A stretch of 64,000 nucleotides of DNA from Candidatus Poribacteria bacterium (GTDB taxonomy: Bacteria; Poribacteria; WGA-4E; WGA-3G): the NCBI GenBank assembly GCA_022394775.1, contig JAGFCB010000095.1, positions 1-64,000 on the forward strand. The letters are read 5' to 3'. The notes beneath the pieces are model-generated. The model ran no database searches. It was not told the origin of the DNA and saw nothing but the letters and a program-made list of their open reading frames with translations. Numbering within the stretch: position 1 is the stretch's first letter; each line of letters begins with the position of its first letter. Positions 41,457-50,904 of the stretch are shown here, in pieces. Position numbers and translations under genes: made by a program.

Positions 41457-43151
41457 ATGCTAAAATCCGTAAAATTAGAAAGTTGGTTTAATACCATAGC
41501 AATTTTAGCACACTTAATAACTTTTCTGATCTTTTCCGCGCTAAATGCTGGTGCACAAAACTTACCGCCCCTTGGTGTAGAATTCACTGACATCACGCAT
41601 GCAGCGGGCATCGACTTCGTTCATAATACTGGTGCCTTCGGACAGAAATACCTTCCCGAAACAATGGGGTCAGGCTGCGCCTTTATCGACTACAACAACG
41701 ACGGATGGCAAGACATTCTCCTCGTTAACGGAAAAGATTGGGAAGGCAAACCAACCGGAAAACGGCAAACGATGGCACTCTACCGCAACAACCAGGACAG
41801 CACTTTCACCGATGTCACCGAAACCGCAGGACTCGCCGTCCCGCTCTACGGTATAGGGACTGCCGTCGCCGATTACGACAATGACGGTGATTTAGACATC
41901 TACATCAGCTGCCTCGAAACCGATCGACTCTTCCAAAACAGTGGAGACGGTACCTTTATTGACATCACAAAAGCATCTGGCATCCACAACCCTGGCTTCG
42001 GTACAAGTTGTGCATGGTTCGATTACAACAATGACGGACACCTCGATCTCTACGTCGCGAACTACGTCGAATGGAGCATCGAAAACGATCTGTTCTGTAC
42101 CCTCGACGGTAAAAATAAATCCTATTGTACGCCTGAATCTTATCAAGGACAGGCGAGCAAACTCTTCAGAAACCGAGGGAACGGCACATTCGCAGATGTC
42201 TCCCGCAGTGCCCGGATTGAGGACAACAACAGTAAATCACTTGGTGTCTGCATTTTCGATTACAACGCTGACGGTTTGCCTGACATCTTTGAGGCAAACG
42301 ACACACAACCCAACAAACTCTATCAGAACAACGGCGACGGCACCTTCATTGAAAGCGGGATGCTTACCGGAATCGCCTATAACGAAAGCGGCGTGGCAAC
42401 CGGCGCAATGGGCATTGATGCCGCTGACTACGATCGCAGCGGGAGGGAGAGCCTCATCATCGGTAACTTCTCTAACGAGATGCTCAATCTCTATCACAAC
42501 GAAGGCGACTTCTTCATCGACGATGCACCTGCAGCGCATATCGGAAATGCGACGCTATTGACGCTCACTTTCTCATGCTTCTTTTTTGACTTCGACCTCG
42601 ACGGAAACCTCGATATTTTCACCGCCAACGGACACGTCGAAAACGACATAAACGCCATCCAGAGTCAAGTCACTTATGCACAACCACCCCATCTATTTCA
42701 TAACGATTCTCACGGCAAATTCACTGATGCGCTCAACAAAGTCGGGGCAGACTTAATGAAACCGATGGTCGGTAGAGGCGCAGCCTACGGTGATATCGAC
42801 AACGACGGCGATTGGGATCTGCTCGTTACGACCTCTAACGGACCAGCGCACCTCTTCCGAAACGACGGTGGCAACCGGAACACGTGGATTAAGATACAAC
42901 TTGCTGGGCAAAAAAGCAACCGCGACGGCATCGGCGCACAGATCCGTATTACCTCCGCATCGGGAACACAGACACGGACGCTCAAGAGTGGTTCCAGTTA
43001 CTGCTCACAGAGTGAACTCACTGCCACCTTCGGCATAAACAGTGATCCTATTATTGAGACAATCGAAGTCCTATGGCCCAGCGGCACCACCAGCACCCGC
43101 AAGAACGTCAAACCCAACCAACACATCCGCATTGAGGAAGACGCACCGTAG
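41457..43151 (+). CDS. Secreted FG-GAP/VCBS repeat protein with C-terminal ASPIC/UnbV domain
   Basis: Repeated DYDNDGDLDIYI-type motifs; NRDGIGAQIRI...W PSGTTS C-terminal region. Confidence 0.9.
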   Translation: MLKSVKLESWFNTIAILAHLITFLIFSALNAGAQNLPPLGVEFTDITHAAGIDFVHNTGAFGQKYLPETMGSGCAFIDYNNDGWQDILLVNGKDWEGKPTGKRQTMALYRNNQDSTFTDVTETAGLAVPLYGIGTAVADYDNDGDLDIYISCLETDRLFQNSGDGTFIDITKASGIHNPGFGTSCAWFDYNNDGHLDLYVANYVEWSIENDLFCTLDGKNKSYCTPESYQGQASKLFRNRGNGTFADVSRSARIEDNNSKSLGVCIFDYNADGLPDIFEANDTQPNKLYQNNGDGTFIESGMLTGIAYNESGVATGAMGIDAADYDRSGRESLIIGNFSNEMLNLYHNEGDFFIDDAPAAHIGNATLLTLTFSCFFFDFDLDGNLDIFTANGHVENDINAIQSQVTYAQPPHLFHNDSHGKFTDALNKVGADLMKPMVGRGAAYGDIDNDGDWDLLVTTSNGPAHLFRNDGGNRNTWIKIQLAGQKSNRDGIGAQIRITSASGTQTRTLKSGSSYCSQSELTATFGINSDPIIETIEVLWPSGTTSTRKNVKPNQHIRIEEDAP

Positions 43152-43180
43152 ACGCGTTTCCAGCCTTGGTGGAAAGCATC

Positions 43181-44155
43181 ATGAAACTTTTATGTTATGT
43201 GCTTAGCACATTCCTTATCTTTGCTCCCTTCTCCGCTGTTCTTGCAAAAGCCCCAGAAACTGCCAAAATCGTATTTACATCAAGGCGTGATGGCAATTTT
43301 GAGATTTATATCATGAATCCAGATGGTTCTGATCAAATAAACTTAACCGAGCACCGTGCCAATGATTTCGCACCTGTCTGGTCACCGACAGGTGAACAGA
43401 TTCTTTTCACCTCGGATCGGGGCGGGATAGAGGATCTCTACTTTATGGATCCAGATGGAACGAATGTGCGCCAGGTATTCAAAAAATTAATAGGGAGAGA
43501 ATTCCCAACTTGGTCGCCTGATGGAAAAGCACTCACTTATCACCGATTTCACACGCTTTCTGTCTACACTGCCTCAAGTGACGGAAAAAATGAGAAAGAA
43601 CTTGCTGAGGATGGCTTATGGCCCGCGTGGTCTCCTAACGGTTCTGAGATAGCCTTTATGGCAAGCAAGTTTGTTTGGGCTGACAACGGCAATCTCAGAG
43701 CCCCGAACGTCAGAGTCCAGATTATCAATCTACAAACGCATGTAGAAGAGAAACTTCTTCCGGTGGATACCTCGATGTTTGACCCTGCCTGGGCACCCGA
43801 CAGCACTCAGATCGCCTTTTCTTGGACAGGTAAAGCGGTAGGAGGCTCGATGGGTATCCATGTTGTGAACCGAAATGGTAGGGGACTCAGGAAGATTATT
43901 GAGGCAGAAGATGGCATGGCAGCGTTTAACCCTACCTGGTCCCCGGACGGGAATGAACTCATTTACAACAAGGGGGTTGGTGGCATCAGAGACCTCTTCA
44001 AAGTCGCTCTGGACGGTGGTGTCCCAGAACAACTCACACACCGGCGGGGAGATAACTTCAACGCGGATTGGTTCGACCCAGCGTTTGCTTTGCCGGTCTC
44101 ACCTCAGCCGTCCCTCTTGACAGCGACGTGGGGGAAACTGAAAACACAGAAATAA
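43181..44155 (+). CDS. Secreted TolB-like / PD40 beta-propeller protein
   Basis: IVFTSRRDGNFEIYIMNPDGSDQINLT repeats; C-terminus VSPQPSLLTATWGKLKTQK. Confidence 0.85.
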   Translation: MKLLCYVLSTFLIFAPFSAVLAKAPETAKIVFTSRRDGNFEIYIMNPDGSDQINLTEHRANDFAPVWSPTGEQILFTSDRGGIEDLYFMDPDGTNVRQVFKKLIGREFPTWSPDGKALTYHRFHTLSVYTASSDGKNEKELAEDGLWPAWSPNGSEIAFMASKFVWADNGNLRAPNVRVQIINLQTHVEEKLLPVDTSMFDPAWAPDSTQIAFSWTGKAVGGSMGIHVVNRNGRGLRKIIEAEDGMAAFNPTWSPDGNELIYNKGVGGIRDLFKVALDGGVPEQLTHRRGDNFNADWFDPAFALPVSPQPSLLTATWGKLKTQK

Positions 44156-44156
44156 C

Positions 44157-44186
44157 TTGCGAAACTCTTGAATTTTCAAATATAAT
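44157..44186 (+). promoter_or_regulatory. Sigma70-type promoter candidate for sodC
   Basis: TTGCGA - 18 nt - TATAAT. Confidence 0.4.
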
Positions 44187-44233
44187 AGTTAATAAGGCTA
44201 ACTCACCAATATCTAATAAAGGAGAACCCAAGA

Positions 44234-44809
44234 ATGAAAAAGAACTTACCTATATTCGGCATAAAAGCCTCTCTTCTATTATTAATCAGTATTTCTCTCG
44301 CTCTGACAAGTTGCGAAAGAGTACAGAATCAGGTAGGTGTTCCCTCAACACCATCAGCCAAACAAGCGATCGCCACAATCGGCCCAGCGAGCGACAGTAG
44401 TGTAGCTGGAATGGCAGTCTTTACACAAAACGGCGATCAAATCACGCTCACAATTGAGATTCAGAACGCATCTCCAGGTATTCATGCCGTTCATATCCAC
44501 GAAAAAGGCGATTGCAGCTCACCTGACGGTAAATCCGCAGGCGGCCACTGGAATCCAACCGGTGTCGCACACGGAAAATGGGGTGAAGGTGAATTCCATC
44601 TCGGAGACATCGGCAATATCACCGTTGGCGAAGACGGCACCGGTAGCATCGACTTGACAACAGACCTCTGGGAAATAGGCACCGGTTCTGACGTAGATGT
44701 TGTCGGCAGAGGCATCATCGTCCACGCTGGCGCAGACGATTTCACCTCGCAACCCTCAGGTGCTGCTGGCGCACGCATCGGCTGCGGCGCAATTGCATTA
44801 GCAGAATAG
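44234..44809 (+). CDS. sodC: Cu-Zn superoxide dismutase, lipoprotein
   Basis: Lipobox LALTSC; HAVHIHEKGDC, GGHWNPTG, HLGDIGNI, IIVHAGADDF. Confidence 0.93.
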   Translation: MKKNLPIFGIKASLLLLISISLALTSCERVQNQVGVPSTPSAKQAIATIGPASDSSVAGMAVFTQNGDQITLTIEIQNASPGIHAVHIHEKGDCSSPDGKSAGGHWNPTGVAHGKWGEGEFHLGDIGNITVGEDGTGSIDLTTDLWEIGTGSDVDVVGRGIIVHAGADDFTSQPSGAAGARIGCGAIALAE

Positions 44810-44831
44810 CCGTTACAATTCCACCCTCACT

Positions 44832-44880
44832 GGCGAGGTCACTTCGGGAAACACCCAAGCAAAACACCTCGCCTTCTTTT
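44832..44880 (+). terminator. Terminator candidate downstream of sodC
   Basis: GGCGAGGT ... ACCTCGCC followed by TTCTTTT. Confidence 0.6.
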
Positions 44881-44997
44881 ATGCCTCCTCCAGACGCCGT
44901 AGATGCGGTTAGAAAACCGTATCTACTGGACCTGGAGTGAAAATCAGATCAAAGTATGAGAAACTGAACGGCTCTTCTGCTCCATCCAACAAAAAAC

Positions 44998-45026
44998 TTG
45001 ACAGCAAAACCTAAACAGGTTAATAT
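44998..45026 (+). promoter_or_regulatory. Sigma70-type promoter candidate
   Basis: TTGACA - 17 nt - TAATAT, upstream of leader element copy B. Confidence 0.6.
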
Positions 45027-45086
45027 TATCGGATTATTATCAGAGCCAGTACGAGATTTTAAAGAAACTCAATTATCACGAAAACA

Positions 45087-45157
45087 GTTGAAATTCATCG
45101 GAAACCGGCTTTTGACAACGGAAAAAGCCGAGCGGAAACCCAATCGTTAAAATTATG
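45087..45157 (+). promoter_or_regulatory. 71-nt leader element, copy B (ends at ATG 45155)
   Basis: Stem CGGCTTTT/AAAAGCCG; gap-free alignment with copies A and C. Confidence 0.85.
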
Positions 45158-46312
45158 AAAACTTATCGCGTTGCCATACTCGGATGCCGAAGTCGTGGCA
45201 CCTCGGCGGCAAAAGCATACCACGCACATCCACGCACTGAAATTGTCGCGCTCTGCGACCTCGTCGAAGAGCGACTGGATGCCCTCGGCAAGATCGTGAA
45301 CGTCTCAGCACATTTCAACGATTTAGACGAGATGATCCAGCAGACAACACCCGACATTGTTGCGATCCCTACAGCGACAGAGGCACACTATCCGCTTTGC
45401 ATGCGCGTCCTTGAACACGGCGTGAATATCGAAGTAGAGAAACCGCTTTGCATCGATCTCGCTCAAGCGGATGAAGTGTTAGCGAAAGCGAAAACAAAAA
45501 ACGCTCGTGTCGCTGTACATCATCAACGACGCACAAGTCCCTCGATGCAGGCAGTCGCCAAAGCCTTAGCTGAAGGAAAAATCGGCGACCTACGTTACAT
45601 CTACGCCAGCGGAAAAGGGTATTATGCAGGCTACGGGCTGATGAACATCGGAACGCATGTCATCAACAACATGCTCCGTTTCGGTGGACACTGCCGAAGC
45701 GTCGTGACACAAGCGACGACAGGTGGACGCGCCATCACACACGATGATGTGCTCCCTTCGCCAGCAGGCATGGGTACAGTCGCAGGCGAATACACCACAG
45801 CGACCCTCCAATTCGATGGAAATGTCACCGGCACCCTCATCCAACACCGATTTCCAAAGGTCGATACCGATGCCTACGTCATGGAACTCTACGGTACTGA
45901 AGGCAGGCTCTTCTGGTCGGAATTGAAAGGTTCATGGTGGCTGCCGACACCGCATTTTGTCCCGGATGGCACACACGACCAGTGGGAAACACTCCCCTCT
46001 ATCTATCCAGAGCATTTTGATCCGAATAAAGGTGCAGATGCTGACGATTACTGCTTCGTCGATGAATATGTGAACGCACTCGACGAGGACAGAGAACACG
46101 AATCTAACGGTGAAGAAGGTCGCCACGTTATTGAAATCTTAATGGGAATCTTTGAGTCTGCCGTTCACGGCACCCGTGTCGAGTTACCCCAGAAAAACCG
46201 AGAACATCCGCTATTACAGTGGCGTGCCGAAGCCGGTTTAGGAGAAATTAAAGAGATGCCGCGCGACTACGGCACCTGGCTTTCACTTGAGGACGAGCGT
46301 TTGTATAAATAG
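45155..46312 (+). CDS. Gfo/Idh/MocA family oxidoreductase
   Basis: AILGCRSRGTSAAKAYHAHP, VNIEVEKPLCIDLAQAD. Confidence 0.92.
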   Translation: MKTYRVAILGCRSRGTSAAKAYHAHPRTEIVALCDLVEERLDALGKIVNVSAHFNDLDEMIQQTTPDIVAIPTATEAHYPLCMRVLEHGVNIEVEKPLCIDLAQADEVLAKAKTKNARVAVHHQRRTSPSMQAVAKALAEGKIGDLRYIYASGKGYYAGYGLMNIGTHVINNMLRFGGHCRSVVTQATTGGRAITHDDVLPSPAGMGTVAGEYTTATLQFDGNVTGTLIQHRFPKVDTDAYVMELYGTEGRLFWSELKGSWWLPTPHFVPDGTHDQWETLPSIYPEHFDPNKGADADDYCFVDEYVNALDEDREHESNGEEGRHVIEILMGIFESAVHGTRVELPQKNREHPLLQWRAEAGLGEIKEMPRDYGTWLSLEDERLYK

Positions 46313-46405
46313 TTTTTGGTTATAGGCTATCAGCAGCCCCATTGCAGGCGGGGTTTAAAACCCCGCCTGCAGTTCGCTTGAGGACGAGCGTTTGTATAAG
46401 TAGTT
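46286..46405. repeat. 29-bp direct repeat (gene 3' end duplicated) enclosing a 27-nt GC-rich palindrome
   Basis: CTTGAGGACGAGCGTTTGTATAARTAGTT at 46286-46314 and 46377-46405; GCAGGCGGGGTTTAAAACCCCGCCTGC between. Confidence 0.9.
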
Positions 46406-46556
46406 GTCAGTTATCAATTATCAGTTATTAGTTACGCTCTTGTGGCAGTTGCTTTTCTGATAACTGCCACAAATCGACTCTTAACTGACCACCGACAGAT
46501 TTTTTCGCAGAAAAAATCGCTCTGATAACTGACGACTCATAATACTGACAACTTCT
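46401..46556. repeat. Nested palindromic element with AGTTGTCAGT terminal inverted repeats
   Basis: AGTTGTCAGT ... ACTGACAACT ends; inner hairpins TTGTGGCAGTT/AACTGCCACAA and GATTTTTTC/GAAAAAATC. Confidence 0.75.
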
Positions 46557-46568
46557 AAGGAAAAAACC

Positions 46569-47375
46569 ATGCCGAACCCTACGACAAATGCCGACAATCT
46601 ACCACCGATCCCACTCACAGAAGAGCAACGTTTTCTCTTTGACACCCGTGGGTGGCTCCTGTTCCCGGGCATACTCAGCGAAACAGAGGTTAAGGAGATG
46701 CGCGAGTACTGCTATCAACTCAGGCAGGATCCCGACTCACTGCCCGAACACCACCGTTCTCCGATCGGCGGTCCGCTTGAGGGTCTAACCGACCATCCCG
46801 TTGTGCTCGGATTCATGAATGAATTTTTGACTTCGGGCTATGCAAACGAAAACTGCTACGGCTTCCGGTTTGAAGGCACATTCCTAACCATTCGAGCAAA
46901 TGGACATGACAACTTCCAACCGCACGGTGGGCGCGGGATGCTCAACTTCCCGGGCAACTCACATACATATCATCTCCACCACGACAGTGCACATAGCGGT
47001 TTGACGCGCGTTGTCTGGGAACTCAATCCGGTCAAAGCAGGCGGTGGTGGAACGATGTTCCTTACCGGTAGCCATAAAGGGGCATTCCCCGCGCCAAAGT
47101 CAACAGCAGATCGCAATTCACCGCTGTGGGAGGATTACACCTGTCCTGCTGGCTCTATGCTGGTTTTCACAGAGGCAATCACACATACCGGTGCGAAGTG
47201 GACGGATGAAGAAGTCGATCGGGTCGCAATTTTTAATTGCTACAATACCGTCGGGAACAAGTGGCATAAGTGGGAACCGCATCCGAAGCATGTTGAAGAG
47301 ATGCCGTTTAAACGCCAGACGCTTTTCCGTCCGGTCTACTGCCAGGACAACACGCCAACATTGGATGCTGTGTAG
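46569..47375 (+). CDS. Phytanoyl-CoA dioxygenase family protein
   Basis: LFDTRGWLLFPGILSETEVKEM, YHLHHDSAHSG, GSMLVFTEAITHTGAKW. Confidence 0.85.
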   Translation: MPNPTTNADNLPPIPLTEEQRFLFDTRGWLLFPGILSETEVKEMREYCYQLRQDPDSLPEHHRSPIGGPLEGLTDHPVVLGFMNEFLTSGYANENCYGFRFEGTFLTIRANGHDNFQPHGGRGMLNFPGNSHTYHLHHDSAHSGLTRVVWELNPVKAGGGGTMFLTGSHKGAFPAPKSTADRNSPLWEDYTCPAGSMLVFTEAITHTGAKWTDEEVDRVAIFNCYNTVGNKWHKWEPHPKHVEEMPFKRQTLFRPVYCQDNTPTLDAV

Positions 47376-47417
47376 AGACCGCTGAATTTCACCTTGTTCA
47401 ATCCAGCTACAATTTCT

Positions 47418-47444
47418 TTGACCCTTGAACAATCTACTTATAAT
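47418..47444 (+). promoter_or_regulatory. Weak promoter candidate
   Basis: TTGACC - 15 nt - TATAAT; short spacer; ends just before leader element copy C. Confidence 0.35.
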
Positions 47445-47451
47445 CTACGTT

Positions 47452-47522
47452 GTTGAAAATTGGCAGAAACCCGTTTTTGACAACGGAAAAAACGGAGCAG
47501 AACCCCAATATTTAAAAACATG
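47452..47522 (+). promoter_or_regulatory. 71-nt leader element, copy C (ends at ATG 47520)
   Basis: Stem CCGTTTTT/AAAAACGG; gap-free alignment with copies A and B. Confidence 0.85.
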
Positions 47523-48653
47523 AAGATTACCAAAGTTAAATCTTTTGCTTCAGCGGACGGCTATTTTTTTGTGAAAGTCGAAACCGATGCCGGGATCTAC
47601 GGTGTCGGAGAGGGCGGGCTACGTCGCCGCGCGCTCGCCTTAGCCGAAGTCGTTCGCTCATTTGAGCCGTTCCTTATCGGTGCAGATCCGTTTCGGATTG
47701 AGCATCTGTGGCAAGTGATGTTCCGTGGTGGTTTCTTCCCCGGCGGGGTCGTCCAATCCGCTGCAGTGAGTGCCGTAGATATCGCACTCTGGGACATCAA
47801 AGGAAAAGCACTGAATGTTCCCGTCTACGAGCTCTTAGGCGGACGCACGAGGGACAAGGTCGTCTGCTACCCGCATAACGGCGGTGGCACAATTGATGCG
47901 ATCGTTGAAAGCTGCCGGCAAACTTATGAAGCCGGTTGGAAGTTCGTCCGGTGGAGCGTGGTTGACAACTCCGGCACAGGGACATTTGAACCCAGGCGCG
48001 CCGTCCAAAACTGCCTTAAGCAGGTAGAAGCTGTGCGTCATGCCTTAGGCGACGATCTCGAAATACTCATTGACGTGCATACCCGCCTCGATCCAGCAGA
48101 CAGCCTCGATTTCTGCAACAAGGTCGCACAGTACAATCCATTTTTCATTGAGGATCCGCTTCGGGCAGAAAACCCCGCCAGTCTCAGACGGCTTCGGCAG
48201 CAGACCTCGGTGCCAATCGCTGTCGGTGAACAATTTGATAGCAAATGGACATTCCGTGAGGTCATTGAAGAAGATCTCATGGACTACTGCCGCGTCGATC
48301 TCTGTATCGCTGGTGGTTTAACGGAGGCACGTAAAATCGCAGGATGGTGCGAAACCCATTACATCTACTTAGCACCCCACAATCCGTTAGGACCTGTATC
48401 CGCTGCGGCGTGTCTACATCTCTCTTTATCATCGGCACTCCTCGGTGTGCAAGAACTTCCGCGCGCACCAATGTCCTCACTGACGGATGTTTTCCCGGTG
48501 CAGATGCCGTTTGAAGCAGGGTATCTCCTACCGCCTGAAGGTCCAGGACTCGGCATCGAATTCAACGAGGACGCACTTGCCGATGTCTCAAACCAAGAAT
48601 ACGGACCACCTCACGGCTATCAACGCGACGACGGTGCCTATACAAATTGGTGA
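47520..48653 (+). CDS. Mandelate racemase / muconate lactonizing enzyme family protein
   Basis: IALWDIKGKALNVPVYELLGG, FIEDPLRAENPASLRRL. Confidence 0.92.
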   Translation: MKITKVKSFASADGYFFVKVETDAGIYGVGEGGLRRRALALAEVVRSFEPFLIGADPFRIEHLWQVMFRGGFFPGGVVQSAAVSAVDIALWDIKGKALNVPVYELLGGRTRDKVVCYPHNGGGTIDAIVESCRQTYEAGWKFVRWSVVDNSGTGTFEPRRAVQNCLKQVEAVRHALGDDLEILIDVHTRLDPADSLDFCNKVAQYNPFFIEDPLRAENPASLRRLRQQTSVPIAVGEQFDSKWTFREVIEEDLMDYCRVDLCIAGGLTEARKIAGWCETHYIYLAPHNPLGPVSAAACLHLSLSSALLGVQELPRAPMSSLTDVFPVQMPFEAGYLLPPEGPGLGIEFNEDALADVSNQEYGPPHGYQRDDGAYTNW

Positions 48654-48821
48654 TTTTATAGTGAACGCCAAGTTCGCCCTGATAAGCGGGGTTAGAAGGG
48701 TTTGATCTTCAGCATAAAGTCCTGCATTCAGAAACGCACAAAACCCCAGAAGAATCACGAATTAACCAGAAACCTGCTCGTAATGAAATGGAGAGCAGAA
48801 CAGGAGGCCATAGTAAAAAAA

Positions 48822-50012
48822 ATGACAACTGCTGAAATTAAAGCAATGGCGACAGAATATATCATTAATACCTACGGGGACAGAAGTCTCGCATTCATCA
48901 AGGGCGAGGGACCCTACCTCTGGGATGCCGATGGAAAAAAATACCTCGACTTTCTCGGCGGACTCGCTGTCAACGGTTTAGGACACTGCCACCCGAAAGT
49001 CGTCGAAGCGATCCGTGAACAGGCAGGTAAACTGCTCCACACATCTAATCTTTACTACATCCAACCGCAAGCAGAACTCGCGAAACTGCTCATCGACAAC
49101 TCCGACATGGATCAGTGTTTCTTCTGTAATAGCGGTGCCGAAGCAAACGAAGCCGCCATCAAACTGGCACGGAAATATGCTAAAGACAGCGGTAGAACGG
49201 ATGCTTATGAAATCATCACGATGGATAACTCGTTCCACGGACGAACAATGGCGACAATCACTGCCACCGCACAGACAAAATATCACGTCGGTTTTGAACC
49301 GATGCTTGAAGGATTCAAATATGTACCATTCGACGACCTCGCAGCAACCGAAGCCGCCATCAGCGAAAAGACCTGCGCTATTTTAGTCGAACCGATCCAG
49401 TCTGAAGGTGGTGTTAATATTCCGAGTGATGGTTACCTCCAAGGTTTACGTGAACTCTGTGATAAACATAGCCTACTACTTATGTTTGACGAAGTGCAGA
49501 CAGCAATGGGAAGATTAGGCACATTTTTCGGATACCAGAGTTACGGTGTAGTGCCAGACGTAATCACAATGGCAAAAGCACTCGGGAGCGGTGTACCCAT
49601 CGGCGCGATGTTAGCAAAACGACAGGTAGCAGAAAGTTTTGTCCCCGGCACCCACGCAGCGACATTCGGTGGAAACCCCTTAGTTACTGCAGCGGCATCC
49701 ACAACGGTCAAAACCATCCTTGAAGAAGATCTCGCCGTGAATGCTGTCAAAATGGGGAATTACCTCGCAGGTGGACTGATGGAACTCAAGGACAAGTACC
49801 CGATTAAAGAGGTCCGCGGAAAAGGCTTGCTCCGCGGGTTAGTTATGGAAGTTGAGGCACCGCCGCTCGCTGCGAAATGTATTGAGAACGGGCTCGTAAC
49901 GATATGCACCAACGATTACGTCCTCCGATTCTTACCGCCGCTCAATATCAATGCTGCGCACGTTGAAGAAGCCGTTAACATCGTCGAGAAATCGATGTCG
50001 GAAGTCCTTTGA
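48822..50012 (+). CDS. argD: Class III aminotransferase, acetylornithine aminotransferase-like
   Basis: GPYLWDADGKKYLDFLGGLAVNGLGHCHP, NSGAEANEAAIKLAR, LLMFDEVQTAMGRLG; ATG at 48822 preferred over track start. Confidence 0.85.
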   Translation: MTTAEIKAMATEYIINTYGDRSLAFIKGEGPYLWDADGKKYLDFLGGLAVNGLGHCHPKVVEAIREQAGKLLHTSNLYYIQPQAELAKLLIDNSDMDQCFFCNSGAEANEAAIKLARKYAKDSGRTDAYEIITMDNSFHGRTMATITATAQTKYHVGFEPMLEGFKYVPFDDLAATEAAISEKTCAILVEPIQSEGGVNIPSDGYLQGLRELCDKHSLLLMFDEVQTAMGRLGTFFGYQSYGVVPDVITMAKALGSGVPIGAMLAKRQVAESFVPGTHAATFGGNPLVTAAASTTVKTILEEDLAVNAVKMGNYLAGGLMELKDKYPIKEVRGKGLLRGLVMEVEAPPLAAKCIENGLVTICTNDYVLRFLPPLNINAAHVEEAVNIVEKSMSEVL

Positions 50013-50013
50013 G

Positions 50014-50904
50014 ATGTCATATCTGACACGCCTAACTTGCAGTAAGAACAATCTGCAAGCTGTAATCCTGCGGATAATACACGGCGGGTATCTACTCCTG
50101 TTTACAGTCATTGCCGGATGTGCGCCAAGTACCACCACGGTTCAATTGTCGCCCGCGACCCGCGCGGAAGTGGATGCGATGCTCAACACATTGCAGGCAA
50201 GATACGACCTCACTGGTTCCTTGAAGATTACGCAGATGATGGTAACGATTGAAGAAGACGAACAGCGCGAAGAAATCCGGGAATCGTTGTGGTATAAGAA
50301 GTCGGAAAACGGCGGAGAATTGCTGCACATCCAAGCGTTAGGTCCGGTTAATGAACCGCGCGGTGTCGCAATCGCCAATCAAGACAAGAATCAGTTTATG
50401 CTGCTGCTGCTGAACGAACAAAAAGCCTTCCTCGGCCCATTAGCCGATGGGGTTTTACGAGAAATCTTCGGTGTAGATCTACGCGTCTCAGATGTCCTAA
50501 GTGCCATTTTCGCCAATCCATTCCTTGATGGACGTATCGACGCATTCACATCGGTTGAAACCTCTGGTGCGAAATTTACCATCACCCGACCGGGCGTTCA
50601 AAAGGGGCATGTAGAAACCATTATCCTTTTTGTCCGCGAGGATGAACCGCGAGTAACAGCGTGGCATATCCACGATGAAAATGGAACGCTTCAACAGCGC
50701 GCCTCTTTTGCCGACTATCGTCAGGTAGGGGGTATCCTTCGATCCCATAGGGTCGAAATCGAACGTCCGCTTGAGCAGACGCGAGTCACCGTGAAAATTG
50801 CCAAAGCCGAACTGAATGTCGAGATTAAAGATAGCAAGTTTGATATCGAACGGTTCCTGACAGAGGATATCGAAATTATTCCGCTGCCGCAATCAGGGCA
50901 GTGA
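50014..50904 (+). CDS. Lipoprotein, LolB/DUF4292-like
   Basis: Lipobox TVIAGCAPS after signal; domain layout of outer-membrane lipoprotein sorting type proteins, weak. Confidence 0.55.
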   Translation: MSYLTRLTCSKNNLQAVILRIIHGGYLLLFTVIAGCAPSTTTVQLSPATRAEVDAMLNTLQARYDLTGSLKITQMMVTIEEDEQREEIRESLWYKKSENGGELLHIQALGPVNEPRGVAIANQDKNQFMLLLLNEQKAFLGPLADGVLREIFGVDLRVSDVLSAIFANPFLDGRIDAFTSVETSGAKFTITRPGVQKGHVETIILFVREDEPRVTAWHIHDENGTLQQRASFADYRQVGGILRSHRVEIERPLEQTRVTVKIAKAELNVEIKDSKFDIERFLTEDIEIIPLPQSGQ

